From Alteromonas sp. LOR (lineage in GTDB: Bacteria > Pseudomonadota > Gammaproteobacteria > Enterobacterales > Alteromonadaceae), in assembly GCF_000753865.1 (NCBI RefSeq), contig NZ_JQFW01000010.1, positions 62,001 to 126,000 on the forward strand: 64,000 bases of DNA, in the 5' to 3' direction. Made by a program: the position numbers and the translations under genes. Positions 1 to 9,178 of the stretch are shown one piece after another. The number at the start of each line of letters is the position of its first letter. Position 1 is the stretch's first letter. The notes under the pieces were generated by a model. It worked only from the letters and a program-made list of their open reading frames with translations. It searched no databases and had not been told where the DNA came from.

Positions 1-422
<422 letters not shown>

Positions 423-1047
423 CAGCACTGGGGCATTTGGGTTTATAAATCAATGCCCCGGATTTACTTACCCCCATGACGATCATTCGACTTCTTTTGA
501 CAAAATGGGGAGGTGGCTCGTAAATCGCTTTGTAATAAAAATTTGGAGTTGTAGGGTTGGTTATCAATTGTAATATTCAACATTCGGCTTTTGGAGGCGC
601 ATCCTGTGGACTATTGTGGTCTGAATAACTGCTTTATGCCACTGAAGAGTCAGTCAGAATAAAGCATATTAACTTCCGCTTATGGTAAATATCGGAATCA
701 AGAGCAGAGAGCCCTGAACGTCTGCTGTTTGTCTTCAGCAGACCACCGCCAGCGCGGTGGTGACGATCTGGTAGTCGCTCATAAAAGTCTGACAACTTAC
801 ATTTGCTAATGTCGGCTTTAGGTCGTTTTTTGCCATTTATCTAAACATCAATCCAGTGCCTGCAATTGGCACAGACCGGAAGCTAAAATACAAACACCTT
901 AACGTCCTTGTCTAAAGCGAACCACGTCAATCGAATTGCTAACTTCTTATACACCTATACCGTGTAATGTGATTCGCACATGAATTAGCTCTCGACAGAA
1001 CTAAACCTATACTTGATAACTTCACTCTACAAAGCTCAGAACGTGGG
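423..1047. other. 625-bp intergenic stretch without a gene; several hairpins
   Basis: No convincing coding region. Just after the RND gene an 8-bp inverted repeat (430-437 with 452-459, GGGGCATT/AATGCCCC) could end that transcript, although no T-run follows. Two perfect 8-bp stems sit side by side at 720-743 and 742-761 (see the separate entry). The rest shows nothing I can assign. Confidence 0.5.
720..761. repeat. Tandem hairpin pair
   Basis: GTCTGCTG (720-727) pairs with CAGCAGAC (736-743) around an 8-nt loop. Immediately next to it ACCACCGC (742-749) pairs with GCGGTGGT (754-761) around the 4-nt loop CAGC. Both stems are perfect. No T-run follows on either strand, so an ordinary terminator is not supported. 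It may be a REP-like element, a recombination-site relic or an RNA structure. Confidence 0.5.
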
Positions 1048-2313
1048 CTAAAGCCTGAGGTTAGTGATCGTTTCTTTGATGCAGTTATGAAAAATCTCAT
1101 TAACCATACGCACTTCTCCGGCTTTGCTAGAGTGCTGTTCTGCATTTTTAACAACATCCATCAAATGACTAGCATTTTGCTCGATAGCTTTCGCCATCTT
1201 TCTCAACTGAACCGCAGCCAAAGAAGTGGGGACGCGTAATTCCTCAGCAAACGCCATAACGTTTGCTTCAGACAACTCTCCCAAAAATTGTGCTTTCCCC
1301 ATGGGCTGGGACAATTCATGGTCCATATGTTTATGCGGCAGTTCATATATAGCCGTCGACAGTAGATCATAGTGAGGAGTGATAACAACATCAGAGTCTT
1401 TGATGAAGAATGAGAGATTTTTCAGATGAGCGTCGCCATTGCCAACGAATGCATTAAACAAAGCCCAGCGAAAGATATCCAGCGTTGTTTTGGCCTTCAT
1501 TCTGGAGAGCTGCACCAATTTGTTTAGACTCTCTGCTGTACTATTTGGATATTTCATATTTGGTGCAAGATTCAGTAACTGACAGCCATCTAGCACATGG
1601 CAACGGTGTTGGTTAGGGTATAAACCTACTCGGTCAAATCGCTCTATAAGGTATACCGGTTCTGGCAAATAACGAATATCTACCGAAGGGACGTCTAAAC
1701 CACAAAGTTTTGCCAGATTCATGACAAACCATTCATTCCTAACTGTATGGTAATAAACATCTGGTGAAGAATGTTCAGGTTTAAGGATATGAGTCGACGG
1801 AAAAAATCCAGAAGGCTCCAGAATTTCACCGTCGCGATATATAACGAGCATCTTGTGCTGCGCCCCAGCCACGGACATTCTTTTACGCTCAGCCCGGTTC
1901 AAAGGGGCTTTTGGCAGATTTTTTATTCGCTGATTCACTTCTTCGAGAGTAAGTGAATGTACCTCACCTCGTGTCAGCTGCTCACCTTCTGGCAACAAGG
2001 TTATGGCACCCGCTGATTCAGCTCCGGCAACTTGAAGTAATCCAAAAGCATCGTCTATTGGCACTCTCACGTTTTTTGCCAGCAAATCACGCGCTTTCTC
2101 TTCAGGTAACAGGTTGTCAAAAAACCACTGCACCGGTCGATAGGTACCACCGTCGATTTGCTTCCCGTCTCGCAAAGGAATATGAGGAGATAGCGGGTGG
2201 CGAGTCTTGCTTGCCAACCAAATTGGAGCGTATTCAAATCCCCAAATGTTATTCTCGTCAGTCAACTGGCCAACGAGCGAATCATCCACATATACATCAA
2301 GAGCTCGGTTCAT
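1048..2313 (-). CDS. hipA: HipA-type serine/threonine kinase toxin
   Basis: A 421-residue protein close in length to E. coli HipA. It has the N-terminal HipA beta domain, then RMSVAGAQHKM, where Ser147 corresponds to the autophosphorylated loop serine in the family. The kinase signature GNGDAHLKN (291-299, catalytic Asp294) and the metal-binding HYDLLS (Asp316) are intact, so it looks active. HipA kinases phosphorylate translation targets (glutamyl-tRNA synthetase in E. coli) and slow growth until neutralised by HipB. The start overlaps the hipB stop by 4 bp (ATGA), the typical translational coupling of these operons. On a plasmid-like replicon the pair could act as an addiction module. Target is not known here. 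Confidence 0.93.
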   Translation of the reverse strand: MNRALDVYVDDSLVGQLTDENNIWGFEYAPIWLASKTRHPLSPHIPLRDGKQIDGGTYRPVQWFFDNLLPEEKARDLLAKNVRVPIDDAFGLLQVAGAESAGAITLLPEGEQLTRGEVHSLTLEEVNQRIKNLPKAPLNRAERKRMSVAGAQHKMLVIYRDGEILEPSGFFPSTHILKPEHSSPDVYYHTVRNEWFVMNLAKLCGLDVPSVDIRYLPEPVYLIERFDRVGLYPNQHRCHVLDGCQLLNLAPNMKYPNSTAESLNKLVQLSRMKAKTTLDIFRWALFNAFVGNGDAHLKNLSFFIKDSDVVITPHYDLLSTAIYELPHKHMDHELSQPMGKAQFLGELSEANVMAFAEELRVPTSLAAVQLRKMAKAIEQNASHLMDVVKNAEQHSSKAGEVRMVNEIFHNCIKETITNLRL

Positions 2314-2594
2314 AAATCAATGCCGTCAATGATTTGTGATAACCGTTGTCGTTGAGCATCTGAAAGTGAATCTTTTTCAATTGGAACATCGATGGTGACC
2401 GTTATCCCCAATGAATCCAAAACTCGCAAAACTCGGCCTAACTCAACCGTCGGCTTGCCATTCTCAAAATCACTCAGGAACGTTGTGCCATTAGACGACA
2501 ATGAGGCAGCAGATATCTGGTCTAGACCTTGCGTCTTTCTAACCAACTGCGCGGCTCTACCCAGTTGTTTGGCATCTTTAACTAAAAATATCAC
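2310..2594 (-). CDS. hipB: HipB-type antitoxin, Xre-family DNA-binding protein
   Basis: A 94-residue protein with a Cro/C1-type helix-turn-helix covering roughly residues 12-70 (LGRAAQLVRKTQGLDQISAA, then GTTFLSDFENGKP, a HipB hallmark). HipB proteins dimerise, bind palindromes in their own promoter and sequester HipA. It precedes and overlaps hipA by 4 bp. Three copies of a palindrome-like site with a CGCG core lie directly upstream (see 2609-2724) and are the obvious operators. Very likely the antitoxin and autorepressor of the operon. Confidence 0.9.
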   Translation of the reverse strand: MIFLVKDAKQLGRAAQLVRKTQGLDQISAASLSSNGTTFLSDFENGKPTVELGRVLRVLDSLGITVTIDVPIEKDSLSDAQRQRLSQIIDGIDL

Positions 2595-2608
2595 ACCACA
2601 CCTCTTAT

Positions 2609-2724
2609 ATATGCGTTCGCGGTTATTTTATAAGAGATTAAACAAATAGCAAGTGTTTGTATGCGTTCGCGGTTAAATTAAACTTTACTACTCATGAAAG
2701 CGAGCAATAACCGCGAACGCGGTT
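2609..2724 (-). promoter_or_regulatory. Three hipBA operator sites at exact 50-bp spacing
   Basis: The sequence ATGCGTTCGCGGTTA occurs at 2611-2625 and again at 2661-2675. A more complete palindrome AACCGCG-AA-CGCGGTT lies at 2709-2724. The dyad centres fall at 2616.5, 2666.5 and 2716.5, exactly 50 bp apart. The first site is also framed by an 8-bp inverted repeat (CTCTTATA 2602-2609, TATAAGAG 2629-2636). HipB of E. coli binds several operators upstream of hipBA, and this arrangement fits cooperative autorepression. Confidence 0.75.
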
Positions 2725-2795
2725 GTGATATTACTCCTTCTGGTTTACGCCATTTATTAGTGAAAGGCAATTCAGGTTCAATAATTTCTCTAAAT

Positions 2796-2826
2796 AAAAA
2801 AGGCCGTAACATTACGCTACAGCCTT
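2796..2826 (-). terminator. Rho-independent terminator of the GH43-like gene
   Basis: Read on the minus strand, AAGGC (2822-2826) pairs with GCCTT (2800-2804), with an inner CGTAA/TTACG stem, followed by a run of T (AAAAAA at 2796-2801 on the plus strand). It lies just past the stop at 2848. Confidence 0.75.
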
Positions 2827-2847
2827 AACTTATTGCTAGAGATTAGG

Positions 2848-4650
2848 TTAAAACACCATCTGGTTTCTACCCTTCGGGCCATCATAGTCGTATTTAAACC
2901 AATCGACATCAATGTAACCGTCGTCTTTTTTCTCGTTCCAAGAAAAGAACCCGAGTCTATCCCCCGTCCATTTACCAAAGCTTATAGTGAAAGTCGGGCC
3001 GAAAGCGCGATAGCTTTTGCCATCTAAGCTGTATTCGTAAGTGGCTTTGTTTCTCGCGTTTGAGGTTCTTACGTATAGCGTGTTGCTCTCAATTATGGGA
3101 CCTATTTCTTTTTGGCTCATACCATCCATATAGAACAAACGAGCAGTGCCGTCTTCAAGACCTTCCACGCCTAATAAGTTAAACGTTCCGCCGTATCTGA
3201 CAAAACCTGCTAGTTGATTTGCCGCAATGCCGCTAATATCGAATTTCGCTACAGCAGTGCCTGTTGTAATGCCCATTATACGCTGGCTAAGGGTGTTATT
3301 GGCGCGCCAAAAATCACCATCGGAACCGTCGTTATTAGTCCACTCGTTAATTTTAGGTCCGTACTCAGCACCTTGCGGCAAAACTTTACTGGCTTTAAGC
3401 CTCAGCCAGCCATCTCGCTCTGTGAGCGACCAGTGGCTATCTCTTGGATTATGATTCCACTCCCATTGAGGGCCTAATTCACCGCTAGCAAAATCATCAT
3501 CAGATCGAGGTGCAGCGATGGGAAAACCTTTTATAGGTTTTTCGAATCGCTTAACTGGCTCGCCTATTCCGTCATTATCTTCATCTACGCCGATAATTGG
3601 CCAGTCATCTACCCATGTAACTGGTTCTAAAGACTGTGGACGACCTTGAAAAGGAATGTCATCATTTTGTATAAGCTGATGCATATACCACCAGCTACCG
3701 TCAGGGGCTTTCATCAAACCACCTTGGCTCGCGCTGCGATTGCCAAATTCTGTGCCTTTTTCAAGTACGGTTTTTACCTCATAGGGCCCATAAATACTTT
3801 CTTTAGATCTTAAAACCAGCTGCTTTCTATCATTTTTAGGGTTTTTAACACCAGGTTTAGTAGATTTATCACCCATGGTCCACTGTGCCATGAAGATATA
3901 CCAATACCCGTCTTTCTTATAAATTTTAGCAGCTTCAGCACCCATGCCGGTATATACCAATTTGCCCTCATCGAGAATTTTAGTACCGTCCCAACTCATG
4001 CGGTAAATTCGATTTTCATTACCTTCAATGGTGTTGTCTGCACTTTTCTGTTTAGTGCCCGAGTTCACAATAATGTAGGCTTCGTGTGTTTCCTCGTCCC
4101 AAAATACTGCAGGGTCATCCAACACATCGGCTTTAGGCATCATCATAATTGGCTCGCTCCACGGCCCTTCGATGTTATCCGCCGTTGTAACCATTAATCC
4201 GTGCTGATAATCTATCTGATACACATACCATTTGCCCTCGTGATAGGCTAAATCGCCTGCCCACACACCAAACGAATAACCGTTCATGCGGTCCCAGTTG
4301 TACTCAGGTGCCCACGATAAGCTTGAGAATGCATGCCCTACATTTTCCCAATTCACCATATCTTTTGACTTTAGAATAGGCATTCCAGGGGACATGTGCT
4401 GTTTGGAGGTGATCATGTAATACGTGTCGCCCACTTGCTCGATGTCTGAGTCTGGGTAATCAGCGTTTAATACAGGGTTGATGTAAGTACCATCACCTTG
4501 ATCACCGAAGCTTCCAGAAGTACCTTTTCCCATTGGCTCATCTTGCGCAGAGAGCTTGCTGGAAGCATCAACCTGACAGCCAGAAAGCACCGTTAGTAAA
4601 ACGGATGCAATAGCTAATTTTTTAACGTTCATTTGCTTGAGTTTGTCCAT
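2848..4650 (-). CDS. GH43-like glycoside hydrolase, lipoprotein
   Basis: About 600 residues. An N-terminal lipoprotein signal ends in the lipobox LSGC, so the protein is probably membrane-anchored in the periplasm or outer membrane. A five-bladed propeller follows, with typical GH43 signatures: NPVLNADYPDSDI near the N-terminus (catalytic base region), DDPAVFWDEE, and EAAKIYKKDGYWYIF (acid glutamate region). The last ~200 residues resemble the beta-sandwich found at the C-terminus of many GH43 enzymes. Family members remove xylose or arabinose; ulvan contains xylose, so a xylosidase role is plausible but inferred. I prefer ATG 4650; the frame extends upstream only to a TTG at 4659. Divergent from the 4819 gene, with a shared candidate operator between them. 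Confidence 0.85.
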   Translation of the reverse strand: MDKLKQMNVKKLAIASVLLTVLSGCQVDASSKLSAQDEPMGKGTSGSFGDQGDGTYINPVLNADYPDSDIEQVGDTYYMITSKQHMSPGMPILKSKDMVNWENVGHAFSSLSWAPEYNWDRMNGYSFGVWAGDLAYHEGKWYVYQIDYQHGLMVTTADNIEGPWSEPIMMMPKADVLDDPAVFWDEETHEAYIIVNSGTKQKSADNTIEGNENRIYRMSWDGTKILDEGKLVYTGMGAEAAKIYKKDGYWYIFMAQWTMGDKSTKPGVKNPKNDRKQLVLRSKESIYGPYEVKTVLEKGTEFGNRSASQGGLMKAPDGSWWYMHQLIQNDDIPFQGRPQSLEPVTWVDDWPIIGVDEDNDGIGEPVKRFEKPIKGFPIAAPRSDDDFASGELGPQWEWNHNPRDSHWSLTERDGWLRLKASKVLPQGAEYGPKINEWTNNDGSDGDFWRANNTLSQRIMGITTGTAVAKFDISGIAANQLAGFVRYGGTFNLLGVEGLEDGTARLFYMDGMSQKEIGPIIESNTLYVRTSNARNKATYEYSLDGKSYRAFGPTFTISFGKWTGDRLGFFSWNEKKDDGYIDVDWFKYDYDGPKGRNQMVF

Positions 4651-4740
4651 AAAATTCAATCGCTCTTTTCATAAGTGACTTAGGCGTTATCATTTAACAA
4701 TATTTACATAATGACACATTTTGATTACTATTGACAAACA

Positions 4741-4757
4741 TCAATCATTTACAGTCA
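4741..4757. promoter_or_regulatory. Candidate ulvan-regulon operator 1
   Basis: Half-sites TCAATCA (4741-4747) and ACAGTCA (4751-4757) are direct repeats spaced 10 bp start to start. The site lies between the divergent GH43-like and nucleoside-hydrolase-like genes. Very similar sites precede eight other units in the window, and 15 of 17 positions match the site at 51310-51326. Confidence 0.6.
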
Positions 4758-4818
4758 CAAAGTTTTTTTACCTGCATCATTGCGGTAGTTCTTGTGAAGA
4801 AATATGTCAGGGGTCCCC

Positions 4819-5700
4819 GTGAAATCTTTTATAAATATTATAGTGGCAGGCTTTGTACTGACTGCATGTAATCCAGCATCTACAACGAGTAAACAAATAG
4901 AACCTGAACCTCTTCAGCATATTAATTTACCAGATGGCACACTTGCCGTAGTAATAGATGGTAATTCACCTGATCCTGATGACATCGGCGCTACACCAGT
5001 CTTATTAGCACTTCTCAATAAGGCCAACGCTGCCGATAGACTGGTGCATATTTCTCATTCTTGCGATTTAGACCCATTTAGAAATAAGGCACGGTATCAA
5101 ATAGACCCAGAAAATGAGAGCAGACGTCAGGGTGTGCTCGACAACTCAATCAACCGCGCACTCAATGTATTTGGTCCTTTTCAAAATATTCAAAAACTGT
5201 TCAATTGTAGAGCGGAGCAAGAAGCCGCCATTGCAGATTTAACGTTAGCGATTAACAGCGCGTCCTCTGAAACACCTTTATGGATTATTGAAGCCGGTGA
5301 ACCTGATGTTATTGGTTACGCTCTACAAAAAGCAGAAGAAAGCAGACGAAAGCATGTGAAAGTCGTATCTCACCACCCCGCGAACGACAACAGCGGAGAC
5401 TATTTTACATGGCAACAAATTCTAGATTTTGGTATTGAAGAACACCAAATAGGCGACCAAAACGTTGGCTTGCAAACGCCTATCAATGCTTGGAGTTGGG
5501 CTAAAGATAGCAAAGACGACGGCATCTCGCTTATTTACGAAATGCTCGAATATGCTGAACAGGACGGTATTGTTCCCTTTCAAGCGGGCAAATTTGATAG
5601 CTCCGATGCCGGTATGATTTATTGGTGGATAACGGGTGCCGATAATGGTGGCAATAAGCACGCAACGCCGGACGACATTAAGCTGACCCTCAAACAATAG
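4819..5700 (+). CDS. Lipoprotein with nucleoside-hydrolase-like fold (DUF1593-type)
   Basis: About 293 residues. An ATG exists at 4804, but the GTG at 4819 has an AGGGG ribosome site (4809-4813) five bases upstream and gives a clean lipoprotein signal, KSFINIIVAGFVLTAC. The mature part carries AVVIDGNSPDPDDIGATPVLLALL, which matches the Asp-rich N-terminal calcium site of the inosine-uridine nucleoside hydrolase fold. ARYQIDPENESRRQ and PLWIIEAGEPDVIGYAL also fit that fold. Related secreted proteins in marine polysaccharide degraders have been annotated as cellulose-binding or DUF1593. Real substrate unknown; it may be a glycosidase acting on a ribose-like or other sugar in ulvan breakdown. 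Confidence 0.6.
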   Translation: MKSFINIIVAGFVLTACNPASTTSKQIEPEPLQHINLPDGTLAVVIDGNSPDPDDIGATPVLLALLNKANAADRLVHISHSCDLDPFRNKARYQIDPENESRRQGVLDNSINRALNVFGPFQNIQKLFNCRAEQEAAIADLTLAINSASSETPLWIIEAGEPDVIGYALQKAEESRRKHVKVVSHHPANDNSGDYFTWQQILDFGIEEHQIGDQNVGLQTPINAWSWAKDSKDDGISLIYEMLEYAEQDGIVPFQAGKFDSSDAGMIYWWITGADNGGNKHATPDDIKLTLKQ

Positions 5701-5716
5701 CTCATAAGATGCGACA

Positions 5717-5745
5717 AGCACGCGTCAGCCTAGTTGGCGCGTGCT
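5717..5745. terminator. Hairpin between convergent genes
   Basis: AGCACGCG (5717-5724) pairs with CGCGTGCT (5738-5745) and is followed by ATTTCT. It lies between the stop of the + gene (5700) and the stop of the - strand sulfatase (5751), so it may serve both directions. Confidence 0.55.
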
Positions 5746-5750
5746 ATTTC

Positions 5751-7211
5751 TCATTCTCCCGCCACCGCTTTTTCTGTCAGCGCTTTGAAGTACTCATTAC
5801 TTCTAAATTGAGACACTGGCGACCACCTAGCATTCTCTTTTGGTAGCCTAGCTTTAAGTTCACTTTTTACTTCAAAGTAAAAAGGATTATTAGCTAGGTT
5901 ATTCCATTCATTTGGATCTGTTGAGTGGTCGTATAGCTCCTCACTACCATCTTCGTAACGAATGTATCGAAATCGCTCATTTTTTACAGCGTGGTTGTTA
6001 GGACCGAATGTAGTTAATGCAACATGCTCCCAATCGGCATTGGGATTTTTGATAAGGGGAGTGATATCGTGCCCCTGATTAAGCGGATTTTCTGGCAAAC
6101 CAGCCATTTTCAACAGCGTAGGATACAAGTCCACTAAACTTACTGGGCGGTTACTTACAAGTTTCGATGACGAACTCGGAGACTTGATAATAAGTGTAGT
6201 TTTGGTGGACGTTTCCCAAAGCGCCATTTTAGCGAAACGGTTCTTTTCTCCCACATCGTAACCATGATCGCCCCATAGCACGATTATTGTATTATCAGCA
6301 TATTCACTAGCCTCAAGAGCATCCAGTACCTGCCCAACGTAATAGTCTACAAAAGAAACACTCGCCAAATAGGCCTGCACAATGTTTTTCCATTCTCCTG
6401 ACTCTATAGCCCAGTCGGTGGTTGGCATCATGTCATAGGTCGAAATGCGCTTTGCAATCTCTGGGACGTCATCAAAATCATTAGGTAGATAAGGAGGGAG
6501 CTCAATATCTTCGATAGGATGCATATCAAACCATTTTTGAGGTACGGTCCAGGGCACGTGTGGTCTAAGGAATCCACCAGCAATAAAAAACGGTTTATCG
6601 TGTTTACGCTGTAACTGTTCAGCAAGCCATTTTGCCGAATTATAGTCTGGCATCATTGCGTCTTTTTCAGGATAGGCCCCCCAGTCAGTGCTGGTCCCCT
6701 TTCTATTCCACTTAATTGGCTCGGGAGAATATGGTCCAAACTGAGCCTGTCTTCCACCGAAAACATCGAAGCTTCCATCAGCAACCCCATAGTGAAATAC
6801 CTTACCAACAGCCGCTGTGTAATAACCGTGCTTTTTAAAATATTCACTTAAGAATGTCGATTGTGCTGCCTTCATATTAGCAGAGCGAATATCGTTGTCT
6901 TGAACGTGGCCATATATTCCAGTTGTCGATGGAAGAAGCCCTGTCATGATACTTGCTCTTGAAGGTCCACACAGAGGCGCTGGCGCGTGAGCATTGGTAA
7001 ACGTGGTGGCTTGTAGGGCCAATCTATCTATATTTGGCGTTTTAGTACTAGGGTGACCATTCATCGCCCCTACCCAACTGTTTAAATCGTCGATCGCCAA
7101 CATAAGAACATTTGGATGGCTATTAGAAGCCTGTGGCATGCTCGCTCCCAATGAATTAGCTGCGGCGAGAGCTAATAAGCTCCCGAGTAAAAAAACTCTT
7201 CTACTTATCAT
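5751..7211 (-). CDS. S1 family sulfatase with Tat-type signal (S1_7-like)
   Basis: 486 residues. The N-terminus SRRVFLLG followed by a hydrophobic stretch reads as a twin-arginine signal peptide, so export may be in the folded state. The formylglycine motif is C81-G-P-S-R, metal ligands begin at D41-D42 (IDDLNSWVGAMNGHP), and VLWGDHGYDVGE supplies the later ligand pair. The layout resembles iduronate-2-sulfatase-like S1_7 enzymes, a subfamily with known ulvan sulfatases; the exact subfamily needs a profile search. It follows the GH88-like gene after a 13-bp gap with a GGAA ribosome site, so the two form one operon read leftward. Likely role: removal of sulfate from rhamnose-3-sulfate oligomers. 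Confidence 0.87.
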   Translation of the reverse strand: MISRRVFLLGSLLALAAANSLGASMPQASNSHPNVLMLAIDDLNSWVGAMNGHPSTKTPNIDRLALQATTFTNAHAPAPLCGPSRASIMTGLLPSTTGIYGHVQDNDIRSANMKAAQSTFLSEYFKKHGYYTAAVGKVFHYGVADGSFDVFGGRQAQFGPYSPEPIKWNRKGTSTDWGAYPEKDAMMPDYNSAKWLAEQLQRKHDKPFFIAGGFLRPHVPWTVPQKWFDMHPIEDIELPPYLPNDFDDVPEIAKRISTYDMMPTTDWAIESGEWKNIVQAYLASVSFVDYYVGQVLDALEASEYADNTIIVLWGDHGYDVGEKNRFAKMALWETSTKTTLIIKSPSSSSKLVSNRPVSLVDLYPTLLKMAGLPENPLNQGHDITPLIKNPNADWEHVALTTFGPNNHAVKNERFRYIRYEDGSEELYDHSTDPNEWNNLANNPFYFEVKSELKARLPKENARWSPVSQFRSNEYFKALTEKAVAGE

Positions 7212-7224
7212 TTCCTAATTCCTT

Positions 7225-8928
7225 TCACTTAATTTTTAATTTCACGCCGCGTGAACGCTCAAACTCAAGTTTTCTGATATTGGCCTCAACAAAATAAAAG
7301 TCTCCATAAATTATGGGAGTATCAATTTCGCCAGCGTTCCCCATGTCTCCAGTCGCCTCATTAAGCACAAAGCCAAGTTCGAAGCTCTTATCCCGCCCAT
7401 TTTTATTCCTGTCTGTTCTATAGTTATTAGTCAGCTCCGCCATTATTTTGTCAGCAAGCAAGCCATACTTTTGTTTTCGGTTTTCATCTTCCGTGATGGT
7501 GGCGTAGCGATACAGAGCCGATGCATAGATAGCGGCAGCTGACGTATCTCTAGGAATTTTAGTATGCGTGGCAGGGTAAGGCTCGCGCCCACAAGGAACA
7601 AGATTATCTCCTTGCAAAATGTCAGACCCGTACCAGTTTTTCTGGTTTTTGAGCTCGTTCAGCGACTCACTTGTTAGTATCGAAGCATCTAATATTTGAG
7701 GGCGATAACCTTTATAGGGCAGTATATGGGAGTCTATTCTGTTCGCACATAGCTCAAGAATTCCCGAATAGACGGACGTTTTTTGAGACGTGTTTTCAGC
7801 ATACTCAAACGCGTTACTTCTATTTGCCCAGAAATCCCAAAAAGGAACGAGGTCTTCTTCTAATAAATGCCCAATACTATTTAGAACATTGTTTAAATGT
7901 GTTTCAAACGTTGCTCGTTCAGTATCACTCAAGCTTAAATCAGACATATAGTCTACAATTGTTACATAACCATATAACGACCAGCCCTGCCCTCTCGCCC
8001 AAGCTGAAACGTTGCCTAACCCCTGCCAATTGCCCGGTTTCTGTTTATCATAATCAAAAACATGGTACGCAATTGGATAACGTTTTTCTAAATCACTATC
8101 CTCATAAAAATAATGATTTTTGAGCGTTGTTTTGGCATGTGTTATTGCAATATCTTTGTAGTGAAAGGAGTCACTATCTAGCAGATATTCGAGGTTCATC
8201 ATGTTGTCGATGATGACTGGGTAAGTCCATGGTTGGGCTATTTTATGCAGCTCAACAACGTCCTTACCGTTTCTTGATACAGATACCTTCATATGAGGGA
8301 CGAAGTCCCAAGATTTTATAACTCCCTTTTCTTCGTTAAAACGGCGAGAGAGCGTTTCTCTACCTTTCGCCAAAATTGAAACGTACTTAGATCTAAGTTC
8401 ATCGCTCAAGTCCTCGTAATTAAGGGCTTCGCCATATGAATCATAGAGCATGAAACCTAAATCATGGGTTGTTTTAAGCGTAGCATCACTGTCTAGAGCT
8501 CTTTGATAGTGTGTGGCAATGCTTAATAGTTGTCTTTCTTCATTTCCACTCCATTTCACGTATTCTTTGTTAGAGAGTATTTTCCATATTAGTCCTGGAA
8601 AAAAGCCATTGGTCCACTTCTCATATTTATCCAAAAAGATGCCTCCGTGCTCGTATGAGCGCGGAACACATATCATCGTGGTATCTTTAACGCATGCAGG
8701 ACGGTAATAAAGGTACCGTTCAGCTTCAATATGATTGGCCATCTTGAGATATTGATTTTTTGTGAAAGTTAAATTGCCGCCTGCGTCTTCGGCAGTGAAT
8801 ATTTCGATGTTTGATTGAAGCACTTCTTTTTGCAGTACTTCATGTTTTCCAGAGTGCTCTTGACTACAGGCTGCTAGGGCAATAAATGTGAGCAGCTGTG
8901 TCCCTATCAAAATTACATTCTTAAGCAT
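7225..8928 (-). CDS. GH88-like unsaturated uronyl hydrolase, lipoprotein
   Basis: 567 residues, longer than typical GH88 enzymes (~400). A lipobox (ALAAC) follows the N-terminal hydrophobic segment. GH88 landmarks appear in order: EKWTNGFFPGLIW, THDLGFMLYDSYG (with the conserved HD), YPVIIDNMMNLEYLL, and SAWARGQGWSLYGY. GH88 and GH105 enzymes remove the 4,5-unsaturated uronate left by a polysaccharide lyase and release 5-keto-4-deoxyuronate for KduI and KduD, both encoded at 28-29.7 kb. The extra length lies in inserts around residues 390-470, including CANRIDSH and CGREPYPATHTK. First gene of a two-gene operon with the sulfatase; divergent from the ulvan lyase. A second GH88-like gene lies at 62370. 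Confidence 0.85.
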   Translation of the reverse strand: MLKNVILIGTQLLTFIALAACSQEHSGKHEVLQKEVLQSNIEIFTAEDAGGNLTFTKNQYLKMANHIEAERYLYYRPACVKDTTMICVPRSYEHGGIFLDKYEKWTNGFFPGLIWKILSNKEYVKWSGNEERQLLSIATHYQRALDSDATLKTTHDLGFMLYDSYGEALNYEDLSDELRSKYVSILAKGRETLSRRFNEEKGVIKSWDFVPHMKVSVSRNGKDVVELHKIAQPWTYPVIIDNMMNLEYLLDSDSFHYKDIAITHAKTTLKNHYFYEDSDLEKRYPIAYHVFDYDKQKPGNWQGLGNVSAWARGQGWSLYGYVTIVDYMSDLSLSDTERATFETHLNNVLNSIGHLLEEDLVPFWDFWANRSNAFEYAENTSQKTSVYSGILELCANRIDSHILPYKGYRPQILDASILTSESLNELKNQKNWYGSDILQGDNLVPCGREPYPATHTKIPRDTSAAAIYASALYRYATITEDENRKQKYGLLADKIMAELTNNYRTDRNKNGRDKSFELGFVLNEATGDMGNAGEIDTPIIYGDFYFVEANIRKLEFERSRGVKLKIK

Positions 8929-9032
8929 TTTTTACTACCACAGGTAAATTAAGTAAGCCAATTCTTCAATTAGCCTCGAACGCGCACCAAATTATTTTAA
9001 AGTTTACCACTTTACGCCCTCATGACTACTTA

Positions 9033-9049
9033 TGATTAATAATGATCAT
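9033..9049. promoter_or_regulatory. Candidate ulvan-regulon operator 2
   Basis: TGATTAA (9033-9039) and TGATCAT (9043-9049), 10 bp apart start to start. It lies in the 250-bp divergent region between the GH88-like/sulfatase operon and the ulvan lyase gene. A weaker match than operators 1, 6 and 7. Confidence 0.45.
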
Positions 9050-9178
9050 ATTGTAATGCATTTGTTAATTCAATGTAATAGGATATGCGCGAAACTGAAT
9101 GCTTTTGAAATATTGCAGTATTAGCATTTTGTGGAACTACATCATATTGATTAATAACTAACCTGAGCTAATAAACTT

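Noticed and set aside
2610..2724. Short-repeat array read as CRISPR
   Set aside because: Only three copies, different orientation, no spacers of regular type and no cas genes; they fit HipB operators.
4804..4806. ATG as start of the nucleoside-hydrolase-like lipoprotein
   Set aside because: The GTG at 4819 has a better-placed AGGGG and gives a cleaner lipoprotein signal.
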